DNA from: Certhia americana
Taxonomy: Eukaryota; Chordata; Aves; Passeriformes; Certhiidae
Reading direction: 5' to 3'
DNA: 64,000 nucleotides
Assembly (NCBI GenBank): GCA_018697195.1
Contig: CM031879.1
Span: 22,093,207 to 22,157,206 of the forward strand
Under the pieces are notes generated by a model. The model was given only the letters and a program-made list of their open reading frames with translations, was not told where the DNA came from and did no database searches. Shown one piece after another: positions 23,638 through 39,400 of the stretch. Made by a program: the position numbers and the translations under genes. Each line of letters begins with the position of its first letter. The stretch's first letter is position 1.

Positions 23638-26600
23638 AAAATCATAATCCTGAAAGAAGAAATAAAATCTACCACCTCTTACCTGTTTCAACTGCTGTCA
23701 GCCTGGTGAAGAAAATTCACTTCTATGAGAAACTCATCTCAGACACTACTGGAATTAGAATTCCAGAAATGAAAAACAAATGTTTTAGATTCATTTCCAC
23801 CCCAAAGTATGGCCTTAAGGTTCTGTTTTTAGCCCTTTGGAGAGCAGAAGTGAAATGAGGCATTTCTTCATTTATGATGTAATACTAATGTGCAGCCTCT
23901 GCTAGTTTCTTTTAACATGCAATTATTTATTCCTCAATAAGATTCAATTAATTTTTGAGATAATAAAAAGCTATTCCCCAAGAATTATGAGACTTACATT
24001 AACTTGTCTTAATACAATGGGAAATACCAATATTAGAAATATTTTATTTCTTTACTGTTTTCATCTCTTTTGCACATTCATTTAACACAGTAAATGTTCA
24101 GTATTGTAAAAACTTACAACAAAAAACTTACAATGCATTTAGTGTTTCAGTAGCACATAACTTCGCTGATTTGTTCAGAGAATGCTTGTTTTGTTCTTAA
24201 TTACAAATGTGTATGTAATGATACACTGGTTTGGTATCATTATGTTACACAGGCTATCTAAAGCTATTGCCTAAGGACTGTAATACAATCTGCTGAATTC
24301 TGGGCAGATTTACAGAGTGCTCTACATTATCCTGTAGTTCATGCATCACTGAGTGTTTTCCTCTCCTAATTAGAGACCAGCCAATTGTGGTATTTATAAT
24401 TACTTAATATGATGAGCATTTGTGTAAAGAGGGGTTAAATAAAGAGAGATTTAGCAAAAAGCACAGAAAACAGACTAAATATTTAATTAGCAAAGCAATA
24501 AGCTTCAGGACACTAGGATCTTCAAAATTTGTTTTCTATTAGTGCTTTAGAGACCACTTTTCTCCAAGTGGAAAGCACACTGACATAGTCATAAAACCCC
24601 CTTTAAGTCTTACATAGAAAACTGACACAAAATCTTGATCTGAATAAATTTGTTGATGCAGGTAATGTTATTTCAAGGCACATATTATGTGCCTCTTAGG
24701 AAAGAGGAGTAATTGTTCCATATTAAAAGCTAGATTCTGTTAAAATGCAGGACTATTAGGGAGTGTTTTGGTTGCATATATACTCTTCAGGTTTCTTTAA
24801 ATGAATTTTTGTGAAGTTAATTCACATTATTTATTCATACTGAAATTTGGAGGACAAACCTGCAAAAAACACATTTAGCACTAGGAGATCAGATGTGCTC
24901 CTGCTATTTCCTGTGGAGCAAAAAACTACTTCTAATACAGATCAGAAGTGACCACTTCACTTTCTCTGCTTTGTATCTTCTTCTTGCCACCAACAGATTT
25001 CATATTACAGGGATTAGAGCAACTCACGTTGTCCAAAAAGCCAAGTTGCATGAGTGAGTTTTTCTCTACTAAATTTGGACTAAACTCTTAATGGTACGAT
25101 TATGCAAGTAGTTGCTTCCTTGCTCTTTGATGAAGTCTTATCTGGATGATGCAGATTAAAAAAAAAAAAAAAAGTGCTTAATTATAGTGTTTCTCCTAAC
25201 CCAACCAGGTTAGGGTGCAACTGTCTGTGATGTTATGCCAACAAATCTGAGCTGAGAATCTGTGAGTAGGTTGGAAATGGATCTTCTGAAATCCTTGATC
25301 AACAGAAGTCAGCTCAATACATCTTACCACAGTTCTAGCAAAGGAAAACTTTCTGTTCTCTTTTTATATTTCTAACTTTTCTGGGCTCATCAGGCCTCCA
25401 AAGCAAATCAGAGGATGAAAACTGCTTTGCATAAAATCTGATCTGGTAGTGTCTTGGCAGGGACAGAATAAGATTTACATTCAAAGGCAGAAATACAATA
25501 TATAAACAAATTTTAAACTCTAGGAAAAGTAAGATGAAGGTGTTTTGGAAAAGACAAGGCAAAGAACATAAAGCACTTCAAAAGAGCTAAGCAATAAAAA
25601 GTATAGCTCATCATTTATCAGCAACTTTTTGGAGCACTTTCAAACACCCCTCTTTAACATTGCCCAACCTATACCATTTACACAAACCCAAATGTATAGA
25701 AATGTAAAACCATGAATCTAGGTGCTACTCTTCCTTGTATGTCATGGCTAATCTGTGCTACAGCTTTCCAGAGATGAAATAGATGGGACTTAGGGGAAGT
25801 GCCTCTAGATGAAAGGACATCAGGCTTTGTAGTCTCTCTCTTTATGTTGATCCAGTATAGTCCCACTTGCTTCCCAAGGGGATACTGTACACTGAGACAT
25901 AAACACATAGTACAATTGAGCACTGCTTACATATCAATTGTGTATCAATGGTGCGAAGGAGCAGCAGAGGAAGGAAACTTTATTCAGCAAAGGCACGAAT
26001 ACTCTAGAAGCAGAAATGCAGCTGTAGCAGCATATGCAGTGTATTTACTTTGAAAAATGGATAGGTAGGTCTCTAAAGACAAGAGATGAAGCTTTAAGCA
26101 GTAGTAGGGAGACTGTGACTTCATGTGTTTTAACTCCAAAGACAAAGTTACACTTCCATCTAATCAACGTATTTCCTGGTACAACTCCAGTCCAGCCTCT
26201 GTTGAATATATCTAAATTACCAATGCAACAAGCACACAGTCTGGACTAATTCAGTGTACTGGAACAGTGGATTTCTTTCAAACTTTCTAATGCACATTAA
26301 GTTAAACAAATCTACAAAATCTTCAGTTACTTGCTACCAACACAGTTCTGTTGCAAAATAAAATTAGGGGGCAAAGCCAAAATCCAGTTGGATTATGTCA
26401 GTGCTGTGGACTGATGACAGCTATTGGAAGGACACACAGCAGGGAGGACAGGAGGGAGACTCTCACTCAGGCTGCAAGTTTCCAGATGTCTCAACAGCTG
26501 GGCTTTCAAGCAGTATGGATGGTCTGAAAGAAGGTCTAGCATGCACTGGCTGGGACAGGTAGCACTGCTGTAATTCACTTTCAAAATAAAGGTTTGTATT

Positions 26601-29600
26601 TGTGAGATTTAGAATAATGTTGTTGCAACAAATTACTAAGGGAAGGAACAGAAGCTCTGAACTGGTTTATGTTACTCTTCTCCTCAATAAGGTGGTTTCT
26701 TATTGATGCTTTAACTTCTGCTTGCCATTCTATAGTATATGTATTGTTCTGATGCTATAAAAGACTGCTGAAAGTTGTTGCATAAAGGAAAACTGTTGAA
26801 CAAGATATGCCAACGTCTTTGGGCTAATCACAGCTCCTGTTTTTATACCATACAAGACTGTAATGTTTCACAGGTAATCAAGATCAGCATGCAGTTTCTT
26901 TGCTTCATGCTGCAGGTAATGCTCATGTTAGAGAACTAATGGTTTCTTTCATATATTGTAAATATCGCAGTGATCATATGAATACTTCCTTTAACACAAA
27001 GGATTTTCCTTAATGAGGGATGATCTGTTTGGTGTGTTAGTCTTGTCATCCAAATCGATCTCCTGTGAAACATTATGTGCCTTCCTGAACAGCCTGAGAA
27101 ATGTTTTGCCTGGCTATTATTTTAAAAATCTAGCATCCTTTCTGAAAAGCACATTTCTTTCTTAGGAGGCAAACAATGGAAGGTTAAAGTTATCCTAAAT
27201 GTAAAATAAGGTCAAAGCTGTTCAGACTCATCAAATAATTTATCCGGGAAAAAGAATACTGACAGGATGAGCTAATCAAAGAGTTTGGTTGACTGATCAT
27301 TTGCTATCATGCTATGGGACTCTATTTACTATCAGAAACTTGTTGATCCCTTCTGCCCCTGCTGTATTACTGTAGCCATCAAGGAACGTACATCAGGAGC
27401 TGCTACAGTCTGCTACAGTTCTAACTGGAAAAAGGGTAATTATTTCTGAAATACTGATTAGTATCTTTAAATCTAATCCCTTCCTCAAGCTGACAAAAAA
27501 AATTTTTAAGCCTAGTAAACTGCTTAGAAAAAAAAACTCTGGTTTCCCAAAGAACCACCAGAAAGTCATGTAGTCTTGATGTGCCTGTGAAATAACAGTT
27601 GTAAAAAATCTTCCTTTTGTGCTTAGGGGGTTTGTTTGGTTTTTTGTTTTGGTCTTTGTTTTGGTTTGGTTTTCCTCCTAATCCTGTAAGACGTGTAGTC
27701 TTAGTTATATATTTGTACTAAATTGATCTAGTAATTTAGTTAGTACTAATAATTAGTAATTAGCATTAGTAATTTAGGCTACATGTGATCTATACAGCTA
27801 TATTTTCCCTAAAATGGAGTGTCTGTTATCAGCAATTGTTGTTATACTCTGTTACTCTCCTAGTGGTTTATAATGGAGGATTTCAGTGTCAGCTTGGGTT
27901 TCACCTTTACTTCCGAAGACCTTCATTTGCTAGCAGTCTCTGACTGCCACAAATCTTTCTCCTGGCCCACTGCATGAAGATCTTACATCTTTGCTTCCTT
28001 TCCTTCACATGAACTGCAATCAGTTCACCTTTATATAGTCTCACCAATTTTTTGAAGTAGCAACAAGTCAAGTGCTGTACAAGAAAATGAAGTAATTAAA
28101 ATTTGTAAGAATAATACCATTGTGGTCAATGGCAGGAATGGGGAAAGCAATAACTAACCATATTCAATTAGAGCGAAAAAGAACTCCCTAAAAAGCTCCT
28201 GTACCAGATGGTCCAGGACCTACATGATGTATAGATGTGTTGCTATCTGAATGTTAGAGAATTTATAGAGCTGCTAGAACAAATGCTGCACTCACCAGAG
28301 CATAAATCTGCAATAATTCTGATAGCCATTGTGGATATATGTCACTGCCAGGGAAATCAGAATGACTCTTTGTTTTCCCTACTTTATGTGATGAATAACA
28401 CGATCATCATAAATACAGAGTGTCTGAAAACCCCAAGTGTTGCATCACAGGGATGAGAATAGATTTCCTTTAATGTTGCTGGGCAGCAATTCAGTAAAAT
28501 AGATGCTCCTGATGAATACACACTCTAATGTCCAGCTCCTGCTCTTAACACAGTGAATGAAGCTTTTTTTTCAAGCTTGACTTTGATCAGAACAAAAAGA
28601 AACCCTGGTCATTTTCTGTCTGCTTTTCATAGGTTTGCCCTAGGCAGTTTTTAAATGACATCTTAGAAAGTGTGGAGAGAAATAAAGAATTTAGGTTGAG
28701 GTTTTTAATTTCCTTTAGCTAGATTTCAGATTTTTGTGCGACTAAACTGTTGCAGCGTAAGTTTAAACAAAAGCAAAATTATAATAAAAAGTTGGGCAGT
28801 ACATTAACTCTTTGTCCCTATTCTGGAGAGAAAGGGATTTTTTTAAAGGAAAAAATTTAGTACTTTATATATGGGAACCCTGGATTCCTGGTACTAAACA
28901 CAATTTAGCCTTGTACTGGACAGCGCTTAGAGTAGAAGGCCAGGTTTATTCACCTATGGTTTGTTCACTGGAAGGCTGAACTCAGGTATGAAGGTCACAA
29001 GGATAGTCTCCAAGCAGGGAGCAGCTTGATATATCCATATCTGGAAAAGGAGCTGTGAAAGGATTCAGCAAGAGAGGAGGTGGGCAGCATCAGGCCCAAG
29101 TTTCTGTCCATACTACCTAGGCTCATGGGTCTCCAGTTTCTGAACAATCCTGGCCTAGGTGCGAAGCAGGTCATCTGAGACTGTGCGTGCTGAAAACAGT
29201 ACTTGGGTTTACAGCCCGAAGCAGGTCACAGACCTATTTGGTGCTCAGTCTCACTGCGCTGCTTTTGGAGTTCTATGACCTGGTTCAGGGAGAAGCAAGG
29301 AAGTAAGGAGGGGTGCATCTACTGGCTATAATCTTTTCCTCGATTAAATTAGAACATCACAAAATATGCAAAAGTTGTTGTTACTACCAAATTAGTCTGA
29401 TCTCTGGCTTTGTGTCTGAATGTGCAGGAGCTGTGAATCATTGTAAATCAGTTCATAAGCCAATGTAAACTCTTTTTTACCTAACAGGGAATTATTCTAA
29501 TTGATAAAGAAATGCTTTTAGGGTTAATGACATATTTCCATAAATAATATTCCTAGCAGCCATAATGAAGCCAGAAACTAGTCATGGTAACAGGCATCCT

Positions 29601-32600
29601 AAAATATTGTAGATGATGTCTACCATCAGCCAGGCATGGATTTACAGGGCAAATGCACATCTACAGCACCACATTAGCAGTGTGCAGCACCAAAAACTAT
29701 TACACACTGTGGAAGAGGCAGTTCCATGGTTGCCATCCATTTCAGAAAAATCAGGAACTGGAAAGGAGATGCATTGCAGGCAGTGACAGTTTACTGAAAG
29801 ATGACAGGTAATGGCAATGGTATTCTGAAAGGCAGACTTCTGCTATGGCAGAGCTGGAGATGGGAATGTCACAGCACCTAAAGGAGAAAAAATGTCTCCA
29901 GATCTCACACTGCACTGATCTCATGACAAAAGGGGTAAAGGTTCCCATTGTCTGCCAGGCCAGCCTATTTGTTCTTTCCATAGATAATAGGCTCCAATGA
30001 AAATCTCCTATGGTTTCTTATCTAAAACGTATTTCTAAAAGTGTATGGCCCATTGCTGTTACTGCCAACCATTTCTGTTGTTGTCAGACAAGGCACTAGA
30101 GTCAAAGGTTCAGCTCGTTGATCTAACATGCCTTTCTGCACTGTAGTATAAACAAAGTGCTTTTATATCCCATATTATGGCTGACACAAAAAGATAGTGC
30201 CTTGTGGCATACATAATCTTTTTCATAATAAGAGATTCACACCTTTATTTTTGAAATACAAAGGAACCTCATATTTTTACAGTATTTATAAAGAAATCAG
30301 AATAAAAGTGGTCAAAATCTAGATGGTACAAGATTCATACCTTCATGAAGTTCAGAATTGTACTTATAGATTTTACTAAACATGGACTACATAATGTGCT
30401 AATTTATGTTTAAGATAATCTGCAACTCCAATAACAATAACACAAAACTTGTATTTTGAAGTGTAAGATCTTAATTATTCTAATCCTCTTCAAAAGTCTT
30501 TTGAAATACAACACCTTTTTCCAGTGCCAGGAGTTTGCATGGGCCTTAACGGCAGAAAATGGACACAATGAGGGGTGTGCCAACTAGAGTCTTCATGGAA
30601 TTGATATTAGCAGAAATCTGTTTGAAATAACAGTTATTTCTTTGTTTAGCTGAATTCATTTCCAGACCTGACAAAAATTCAGAACAATATTTTGAATGAA
30701 AAGTAAATATGTTTATGAAGCAAAAATTTAACAGATCTTATTTTCAGGCTGATTCCAGTGGTTATATTATGTATTCAAAACTGGAGTCTTCTCATGTCAA
30801 AAATCCACACGTATTAAACACATTTTGAGAATTTCTGTTGTACTGAATTTCTGAGGGGGAAATATTCCTTAAGGTGAAAAAACACAGTACAGAGCTATAA
30901 GTGTATGCACAAGAGGATTACAAAGCAGGTAAGTTTATTTCGAGTACAACAATTATCTCACATTTTGTATATTTTTTGTCTCTTAGCAAATTATTGAAGT
31001 CCATTCTATTTGCTAGACAAATCTTGCCAAATTCAGAAAACATATTTTAGAAGAATTGCCTGGATTAAATGTACGGGTTCAACAAATCTGAACATGTCTT
31101 CAAATATTTCTTTCTTAGCTACTTGACTGTGTTTTCTGACATACTGCTTTTGAATTATCATTTAGAGAAATGTTCTTCAGTAACTCTAAGTAATAAGGTG
31201 ACAGAAATGTGATCAGCTATTGGAGTTATATTTGCATTCCTTGAAAAACTGATTGCCATTCTGAATGTCTGTATGAAGAGCCCAAGTTTTGCTCTGCTGC
31301 ACACTTCTCCAACAAATTGATCTAAGATGAATAATGATGATGGTGCTGCAAGCAGGAATCAACTTCTATATGAACATCAGTCTGAAATGGCAACCCAGGT
31401 CAACAAATCCATTTCCCAGGCATCTGCAGAGTCTTGAATGTCCTAAACCCCCTGCCTCCTGCTATAACAGACCCCAAGTTTTATTTGGGGGATTAATAAT
31501 AGGTGACAACTACAATAAATATTTTTTTAACAAATCTATAATGACCTGCAGAAAGCAAGCAGGATGAATAAAAGATACTGCTAATACTGCAGATTCCAGT
31601 AGAGCGGGATATTTTTTAAAATTTGCATAAGGTACCTAGGACAAAGACTGTGTCCTTCAGTATAGAGGAACGCAATAAAACAAGCAAAAAACCCTGTAGC
31701 CATTCCACTTGGATTAGGGGAAAAGTTATTCCTGGTCCTAAATCTGGCTATCAGTTTAACTATAAGCTTACTTCAAATGGCACCAGGAGCATTTCAGCAC
31801 TGTGCCTTTGCATCCTGTCTAGACATGTGGCCTATTTCCAGTTGGCTGGTCATTAGAAGAACAGAACAAAAGTCAAATTAAAAAAAAAAAAACCCTATGA
31901 GGCAATTTATACATCAAGAGAGAAAAAGAAAAAAATAATCCCTCTTGGCCCAAAGGCAGCCAGTGAATGCCCTGGAGCAGAGAATTAATATAATATATGT
32001 CACAAGTAAGCAGTGATCCAATTTCCTTTAAAAACTTCTTGGAGTCTTGAACCCAAAGATTTACATCTGTCCAACCTTGTGTTTGGTATTTCAAGGCATA
32101 GCCATCGAAACAGTTTTTTGCAAGTATAACTTCTTAGTCTGGAAAAAACAAAACAAAACAAAACTTTAATCTCTGTAGAATAAATAAATAAATACTGATC
32201 TAAAATGACATTTCAAAAGCCTGAAGTAGCAAAATATGTACCCCATACCCAGAACCTGCTGGTTGCTGGTCATGTTGGAAATGTAGTTAAAGAGCAGATG
32301 TGCAGGCAAAGAAACTGGGAGCAAAGGTTTCACAGCAGCATACAGAGTGCCCTGTGAAAGCCTTGAAAAAAGGGTCCATGCTGTTCTGTTTCCATATCAC
32401 ATATTAATGTTCACTGCTGGGACATGCTATTACTCAGAAAACCAGAGCACAAGAACCTGTATTAGTAGGATAGGGTACTTGACTGGATTTCTGGGAACTC
32501 TCATTTCATGTTCTGGGTGCGACACTTAAATTCTGTCACAAGAGGCCTATTACATCAGTAGAAAGAAACAGAGTTGTGGTGAAGGCAGTGGGGATCATAG

Positions 32601-35600
32601 GAGTATAAATATATTTGGAGACATAAACTTCTAGTTTATTTCTGTAGCATCCTAAGCTCATTTTTTCTGATGTATCTACTTTGCTATTATTAAGTTATCC
32701 ATTCCTATTTGATTACATAGGCTAATCAAATATAGAATCTATGGAAGATGGACATATCTCCCTCATCTAGACTATTATATATGTGTATATGTGTGTCTCT
32801 GTGTGTGCATTTCTGGACAGAAATGAAAAAACTAATTGTTTTTATTTCTTCTAACTTGGGAAGAAAATATCCATTTTTTATTAGAGGTCAATTTGTTTCA
32901 AAGAATATTATTTTGTATTGCAGTAGTGCTAAGATTCCAGCTGGAGATGGATTCCATGCCTATTTGGCATGCTCTGTACACATCTATCTACAACAAAAAG
33001 TGTGCCTGATCCCAAAGCCTTACCACCTGCACAGTTAAGTGGAGATAACAGTGGACACAATAGGTTGCAATAGAATGAAGAAATAGAGACACAGTTTAAT
33101 CAGCTGTAACAGGCATGAACCTGAAATGAGCCAAAGGCTGATCTTACAGTGCTTACTCAAAGCAAAGTGTTCTGTCAACTACCTGCGCCCCTGTTTTGCA
33201 CTGTGTAGAAGGAAAACCCTTCAGAAAGGTCATTCCCCTTTCTGGCCATCATTTGTTGCCAGTGATTTCAATGACAAAAGGAGGACTATTACTAATTTAG
33301 TATATACATATTACAAAGAGAAGGGTTTACACTGATCCACAGATCACGATCATTAAAAGGAAATAAAGTGGAATCTTCTTGTACAAATAATATTCTAGAT
33401 TTCAAAAGATGGTTATGAAAATGGCAACAGAAAAGCAAAGATATTCTAAAGGAAAGAGCATGAACAGTCAGATTTACAAGCAAATTAGTACAAGTTCACT
33501 TCCACTAGATAGGATTAGATAATAGAGGAATATGGTAATTCTCTTCATATACATTTAATACCATCAACTTGAATACTGCTTCGACTGTTTTTAGCTAGAA
33601 GTCCCATTAAGATGTGCATAAGATGTGTGCATAAGATGTGTGAGAGACTTTATAGTACATCTTTTATTTAATTCCTTTTAATGGCAGATAGTGCTGCATC
33701 AAACTGATTTCTAGCAGATGATTTTTACACTACCTAAATCACAATGACTGAGCAGAAGGTTCCTCAGGTTGAATTTTTAGGCAGTTTGGCAGTTGCCAAC
33801 CCATTGAAAGTTGCTTAAATGAATAGATATTGTGATAAAAATACTTTCTTGGTAGGAAAAAATATTTTTTCTAATTTACAAGATAATGCACACTTTTAAT
33901 TTTGAATATATTGCATTCTTGAAAAATTAGAAAGAATAAAATTGTAACTTCTAAAAAAATACACCTTCAATATTGTAAATAAAAAATATTTCTCCAAATA
34001 TATACAAATAAGATTTTTCCTGTGCATTTAATACATAGCTAGTGACTCATGAATTATAGCCCTTAAGTACAAAATCTGACATCCCACAGAGTAAGAAAAA
34101 GCCATCCCTCTCCTCTGAACAACCTTTCCCCAGGACTTCCTGATTAAAAGAAGAAAAAGGTTTCATAAATTTTATTTTTTCCCCAGGGATTGGAGGTAGA
34201 TTTGCATTGAATTCTTGGTTTCCTGATTTCACACACTATAATGAACCACAGATATCTGTAACATTAGTACCACAGGAGCTCAGGTGGGGTACCTGATGCT
34301 TCCTTTGTCCACTTTAGGCTGTCTTGCTGCTCAGCCTGCTTCTTCTGATAGTCCCAATCCACTGAGTCCCACCAGGAATGGATGTCATGGAAATATACTT
34401 GGAACAGTGATGAGGATATAGCAGAATCAACATGCTGTCAAACTGCATGTGTCTTTTACATATTAATGGTAGGAAAATATAGCTACATATTGCAGCTATA
34501 TAGTAAAATAGTTCATCAACCAGACCTCAGCTTATATGGGTATGTAGCAAATTCAGAACATCACATAACCAGAAATCCAATGCTTGGATTGGACCCCAGA
34601 GTGGTGCAGAGGATAGTCTAGGTCCATATGTGGGTGAGGTTTGTCTGAGGACACACGTGTGATTACAGAAGGACACTGCCTTCTGGATATTTTTTTTAAG
34701 TTGTAAACCACCTTTTCCAAAATATATAGTTTTGCACATGTATTTAGAAAAGGAAGGCATGTGCCACTCATTTGATAAAAGGATGGACTAATTATCAGGC
34801 AGCCAGATGGCAAAACACAAACTATAATTCACAGGCAATCATTCAGCACAGATCAACACCTCCCGTATGGCTCCCACACCCCAACACCAGTTAAAAACAC
34901 AGAGCTGCAGAAATTAAATGCTGCAAGGATCTCAAGAAACCATCTAATCCATCATATTGCATCCAGCAGGGAAATTCTTGGTCAGTGCAATACAATTTTA
35001 TTCCACAGAAAGTCTCTATGGAAAAAAGGTTTCAGTAGTTAAAAATTCCTTCACATGCAAAATAGACAACAACAACAAATCCTCCTAAACCCCAGAGCAA
35101 AAGCTTGAGGAATTAACTGAAACCTAAACCACAAAAACCTCAGAAGACAGAATAACCACAACACATCTTGACTGCTGCAGACATGTGTTTCTTTAATGTG
35201 GTTACAAGTAGAGTAACGCACGAGGAATCTTTTTATTGCACATGGGATCATTCACATACAAACTGAGCAAACTAAAAAATACGTTTCTGTAACGTGCAAA
35301 AAACCATCTGACAGACTGTAATATAAGCTTTGCTGTAATGGGCTTGCAGAAGCAATATGATGGACAAGTTATAAGAACCTGAATAGAATATGAACAGCAT
35401 TCACCACATCTCAGAGCCAAGAAAAGCACTGATGAATCTGCGCAGGCAGGGACGCAGCTGCTGTGGTCTGTGCATGTGGAACTATGCAGGTGCTCCTGCC
35501 CTGCCACAAAACACAAACCATGAGCTGTCCTGGGCACTGGCAGCAAGGAAGGGGACCCAAAACCTATGAACACTTGTAAATTTATTGTTGTAAAAATTTA

Positions 35601-36336
35601 TTTTAATGGACTGTAATTCCTATGCTCACTCTGAACTCAGATACATGTAAGTCAGGGGTCTTCCTTGTGCAACTTTTGTTTTGCACCTGAGAAATGTTGT
35701 TGTGGCACCCTATGGTCTGGAAACGAGTTTTGGGTTTCTCTTTGTGCCATAGTGCTGGGTGTACAACACACTATCTGCTGACTGCTGAGGACAAATGGCA
35801 GAGAATGGCATCTTACTGTGGTTTTTAATTAATTCCAGATTTCTCTGCTAGGTTCTCTAACAAAAAGCCTTCTTATACATTCACAATTGTCAGCAGAGAA
35901 TATATTTGGGGTTGTCTTCTCTGTGCTCAGAAGAGAAAATAAGAAGTCAGAATATATGTACTTAATTAGTGCTATTTCTGCACAAAACTCCTAATTAACA
36001 TTCATTGTAGTCTGCTTTAAAGAACTGCTGCTTTTTCTATTTCTACATTTGCTGGTTTGTTGGGTTGAGCCATTTCTGCACTGTCACTGGTAGAAGACAA
36101 AAGATCCAGCTTTCAAATAGTGCTGACTTTTTGGTGCCCTAACATGTGAACTGTGGGTGACAAAATCTGCTCTAAAGTTGCCACAGCTCAGCCTTCTGAA
36201 ACCTCAACAGTTTCAATGGGAGATGTGAGGCCAGAAGGAGAGTGGTGAGCACTGGGAGGTACCTGTGACTGCGGACATGGTCTGCCTGGTTTTACAAGCC
36301 AGTGCATTTTGCCTGTCATCTTCAGGACCAAATCCA

Positions 36337-36400
36337 GTGCCTGGTCAAAGTCGCCTGGTCAAATGCCAGGGTGCCTGGCCAAATGCCCAATCAAGTGCTA
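36337..36400. repeat. Imperfect tandem copies of a GCCTGGTCAAA unit
   Basis: The motif appears as GTGCCTGGTCAAAG, CGCCTGGTCAAATG and GTGCCTGGCCAAATG, then a degraded copy ending CAATCAAGTGC. The period is irregular, about 16 to 25 bases. It is a small decayed minisatellite. Confidence 0.7.
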
Positions 36401-39400
36401 CATAAACTAGAAAATTGCCACTACATATTTACATGGGAAAGTTTATGAAGGAAGGGAAAGCTTTTATTTTTGAGGTTTAGCCTTCATGTATTTGCACAAC
36501 TCCTGTGGCTACCAGTGTGTGCTAGGGGGTTTTCTCCTGTTTGGTGCTTTAAAATGTAACTTTCCATATGCACTGCCAATGTAATAGGCGCATACCTTTT
36601 ATTTATATTTATATTTACATTTACAAACTGACACTTCTGAAATATTTTGGGGATGTAAGTACATAGTGGAAAAGTGAAGTATATCAAAGAACCAAACACA
36701 TAAAATGTGAGAAATGCATTTTTGCATGCGTATATAGTGTAAACAGCAAATTTAACTGTATTTTCTACAAGAGCTATTGAATGGCTGGTAGCAGATTTTC
36801 TTACATTAACCTGGCTACATGAAATTAAACACTATGAAACAATAAGGGTAGAAAGGTCATTTATTCAGCTGATATACAGCTATCTTTCATATTCACATTT
36901 TGCTGGAATGCTAATTGGAAATTGAATGTCATGCTAATAGACTAGTCCCTGAGGGGTACCTGCATAACAATACATTCCCTCCTCCTCTGTTCCTCCAGTT
37001 GGAGATGACCCTCTGCCTGAGTTCTGCTCTTCCCACAATACTTTAGATACTTAAGGAAAGGCTGCTGTAAGTCAAGAACCCTGGGAGAAATAAAAGTGGC
37101 TTTGCTGAATGTGAAAACACTTGGGAAGCCTGTGAAGAGGGTGCTGTGTACTTAGTTTCCCTGGAGTTTCATTTTCACAAGATTACAAAACAGTGCATTT
37201 CAAATAACAGACCAGACGGGCTGTTTCACTAACTGCACAGATTCCCTGCTCAGATGTTCCCAATAGCTCTACTCTCTAAATGGGAAGGGTATAACTGCTC
37301 CCACCATGAACTGTCACTGCCTACGTCTATACGTGCTAAATCTTTCTGGGGATTCATATTTCTTGTTGCAATATTTACATAGTTCTTGACGTCTGCAAGA
37401 TAATTTCATAATCTTAAGAAATTTATCCAGAAAACCATACATTTCTTTGCACTTTTTTTCTGCAAGAAGGCTTGTAGTGGTTCAAAGGGTGTTCTTGGTT
37501 TTGGTCTTTTCCAGAATAAAGTGTGACACTCCATGCAGCAACTGCATCAGAATCATGTAGTCAAATGGCATAAATACTCCAGGATGAGGGTGGTTGCTCC
37601 TGGAATTCAATAACTACCTCAGAAGTCTTTGATTTATATCTGAGGCCAAAACCATATTTGAAGTACAAATTAAAAATTCCTCCAGCATTTGTAAATTGTA
37701 ATTGTAACTATTGTATTGGAAGATATTTTAAAGTATTGAACAAAAGGCTTCTTCTTCTGAGCAGGATTCCATTCTTACTGGAAAATAAATCCAGAACACA
37801 AAGGAAGATATCTCCCTTGGAGATGACCACTTTGCTAAGAGTAAAATAGAAAATGTATTCCATAGCTCTCCTCTGTAGGGCCATTAGCAAGAACTGATTT
37901 TGTAAAATCTTTTCTATGTATTTACCCCAGATTAAAGTTGATCTGCATTGTGAAGTTATCTTGATGAAGCAAAGTATCCCAAAAGGTTAAGACAAACATG
38001 ACTTGAAGACAGGAGACCTTTTGTCCAGAACCCCACATTCACATGAATTGTAAGCTACAATGTGATGTTGCTACAATCTAACACGGGATGTATGCTACAG
38101 TCAGTCATGGCCACAGTGGAACAAGAGAGGCACCAGATGGTGACAGATGTGAGGGAGACCACCTCAGGGTGCTCCGCAGGTCCAGGGCAGGCTCTGGAAG
38201 AAGCATCTGGCAGCAGAGATTAACAAAGAGGGCAGTGAGACTAGGGGGAAATAGCTCCAGAGAAAAGAGTACTGGGGGGAATAAAGTAAATATGTCTGGC
38301 CTACCAAATTATCCTGCTCTTTTCTGAATACAATAAACAGCTTTGTGCATGGCCCTGCAAGGCCTATGTATAGCCAGTGCTTGTTAATTTATCTTATTAA
38401 AACAATTTTATCTGGAGAGAGAGAAAAATCTATGAACATTTCCTGCATCTGAAATTCCCCTGTATGAACAAAACCTCTAGTATCGCTTTTTATACAATTT
38501 CACTTACCTCTGTTTCATGCTACCCTAATCCTAGTTATTTCAGCTGACATTTTACAACATGACACCTGAGGCCCGAGTGGGTACCTTACAAGAAACTTTA
38601 ACTGACATGATACTTAGAGTATCATAATCTTGGAGGGGATTTTTCATCTTGTGGGATGAAATTTTTTACTGGGTATATTCAAAGCACAGTTTTATACACC
38701 TTTTAAATGTTGTGTATAAGGGGCCATAAATAGCCTTTGTGGAAATGAAAGTTTGAAATCAGTATGCTGAAAGTTTGAAATATTTGTGTGATTCATTATT
38801 TATAGACTGATTAGATGTGCAACTCTACTAGCAAAAAGAATAGTTCTCTGCATATTATGTGTTGTTTATGCTTCCCCTTCTCACAAAGCATGCATTGCAT
38901 TTAGTCTTTTGTCTAACATGTATTTGACTGCTCTACCGTTTTGAGGTTTCTCTTTCAATTTCTCAGTCTGCAGTATTTGAAATTCAACAAAGATTAGATT
39001 TTGCATATTTGAGTTGGGTGATGATTTTATTGGAACCTTGACTAAGGGGCTCTAAGATAAAATTCTAACCTCTGTAACGCTGGTAGCACTCATAGACAGA
39101 CACAGTGAATAGCGTGCACCTTTGTAAGGGAACTTCTTTTCTTTAACTTTTCGCATTAACAATATGGTCCCCTGTAAAAATAAAAAGTATGCCCAGGAAA
39201 GGTGAATAGTGTGACTTCACTAGCCTCACCCCTCTCTCTATCAGCACTGTGTCCTGCTGCTCTTCATTCCCCATTCTAAGCTGTGTGCTGCAAGGCTGTG
39301 GCCATTCTTCTGCTAAAAAAATGGCTTCTGTGATGCTCAAATGATGTAGAAATGTGGGAAATGTGTATAAATCCACCACAGCCAGCTGTAATGAAGTGAA

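Noticed and set aside
25158..25173. A-runs here and at 41,009-41,026 considered as tails of processed pseudogenes
   Set aside because: No coding or recognisable retroposed sequence lies directly upstream and no flanking duplications are evident.
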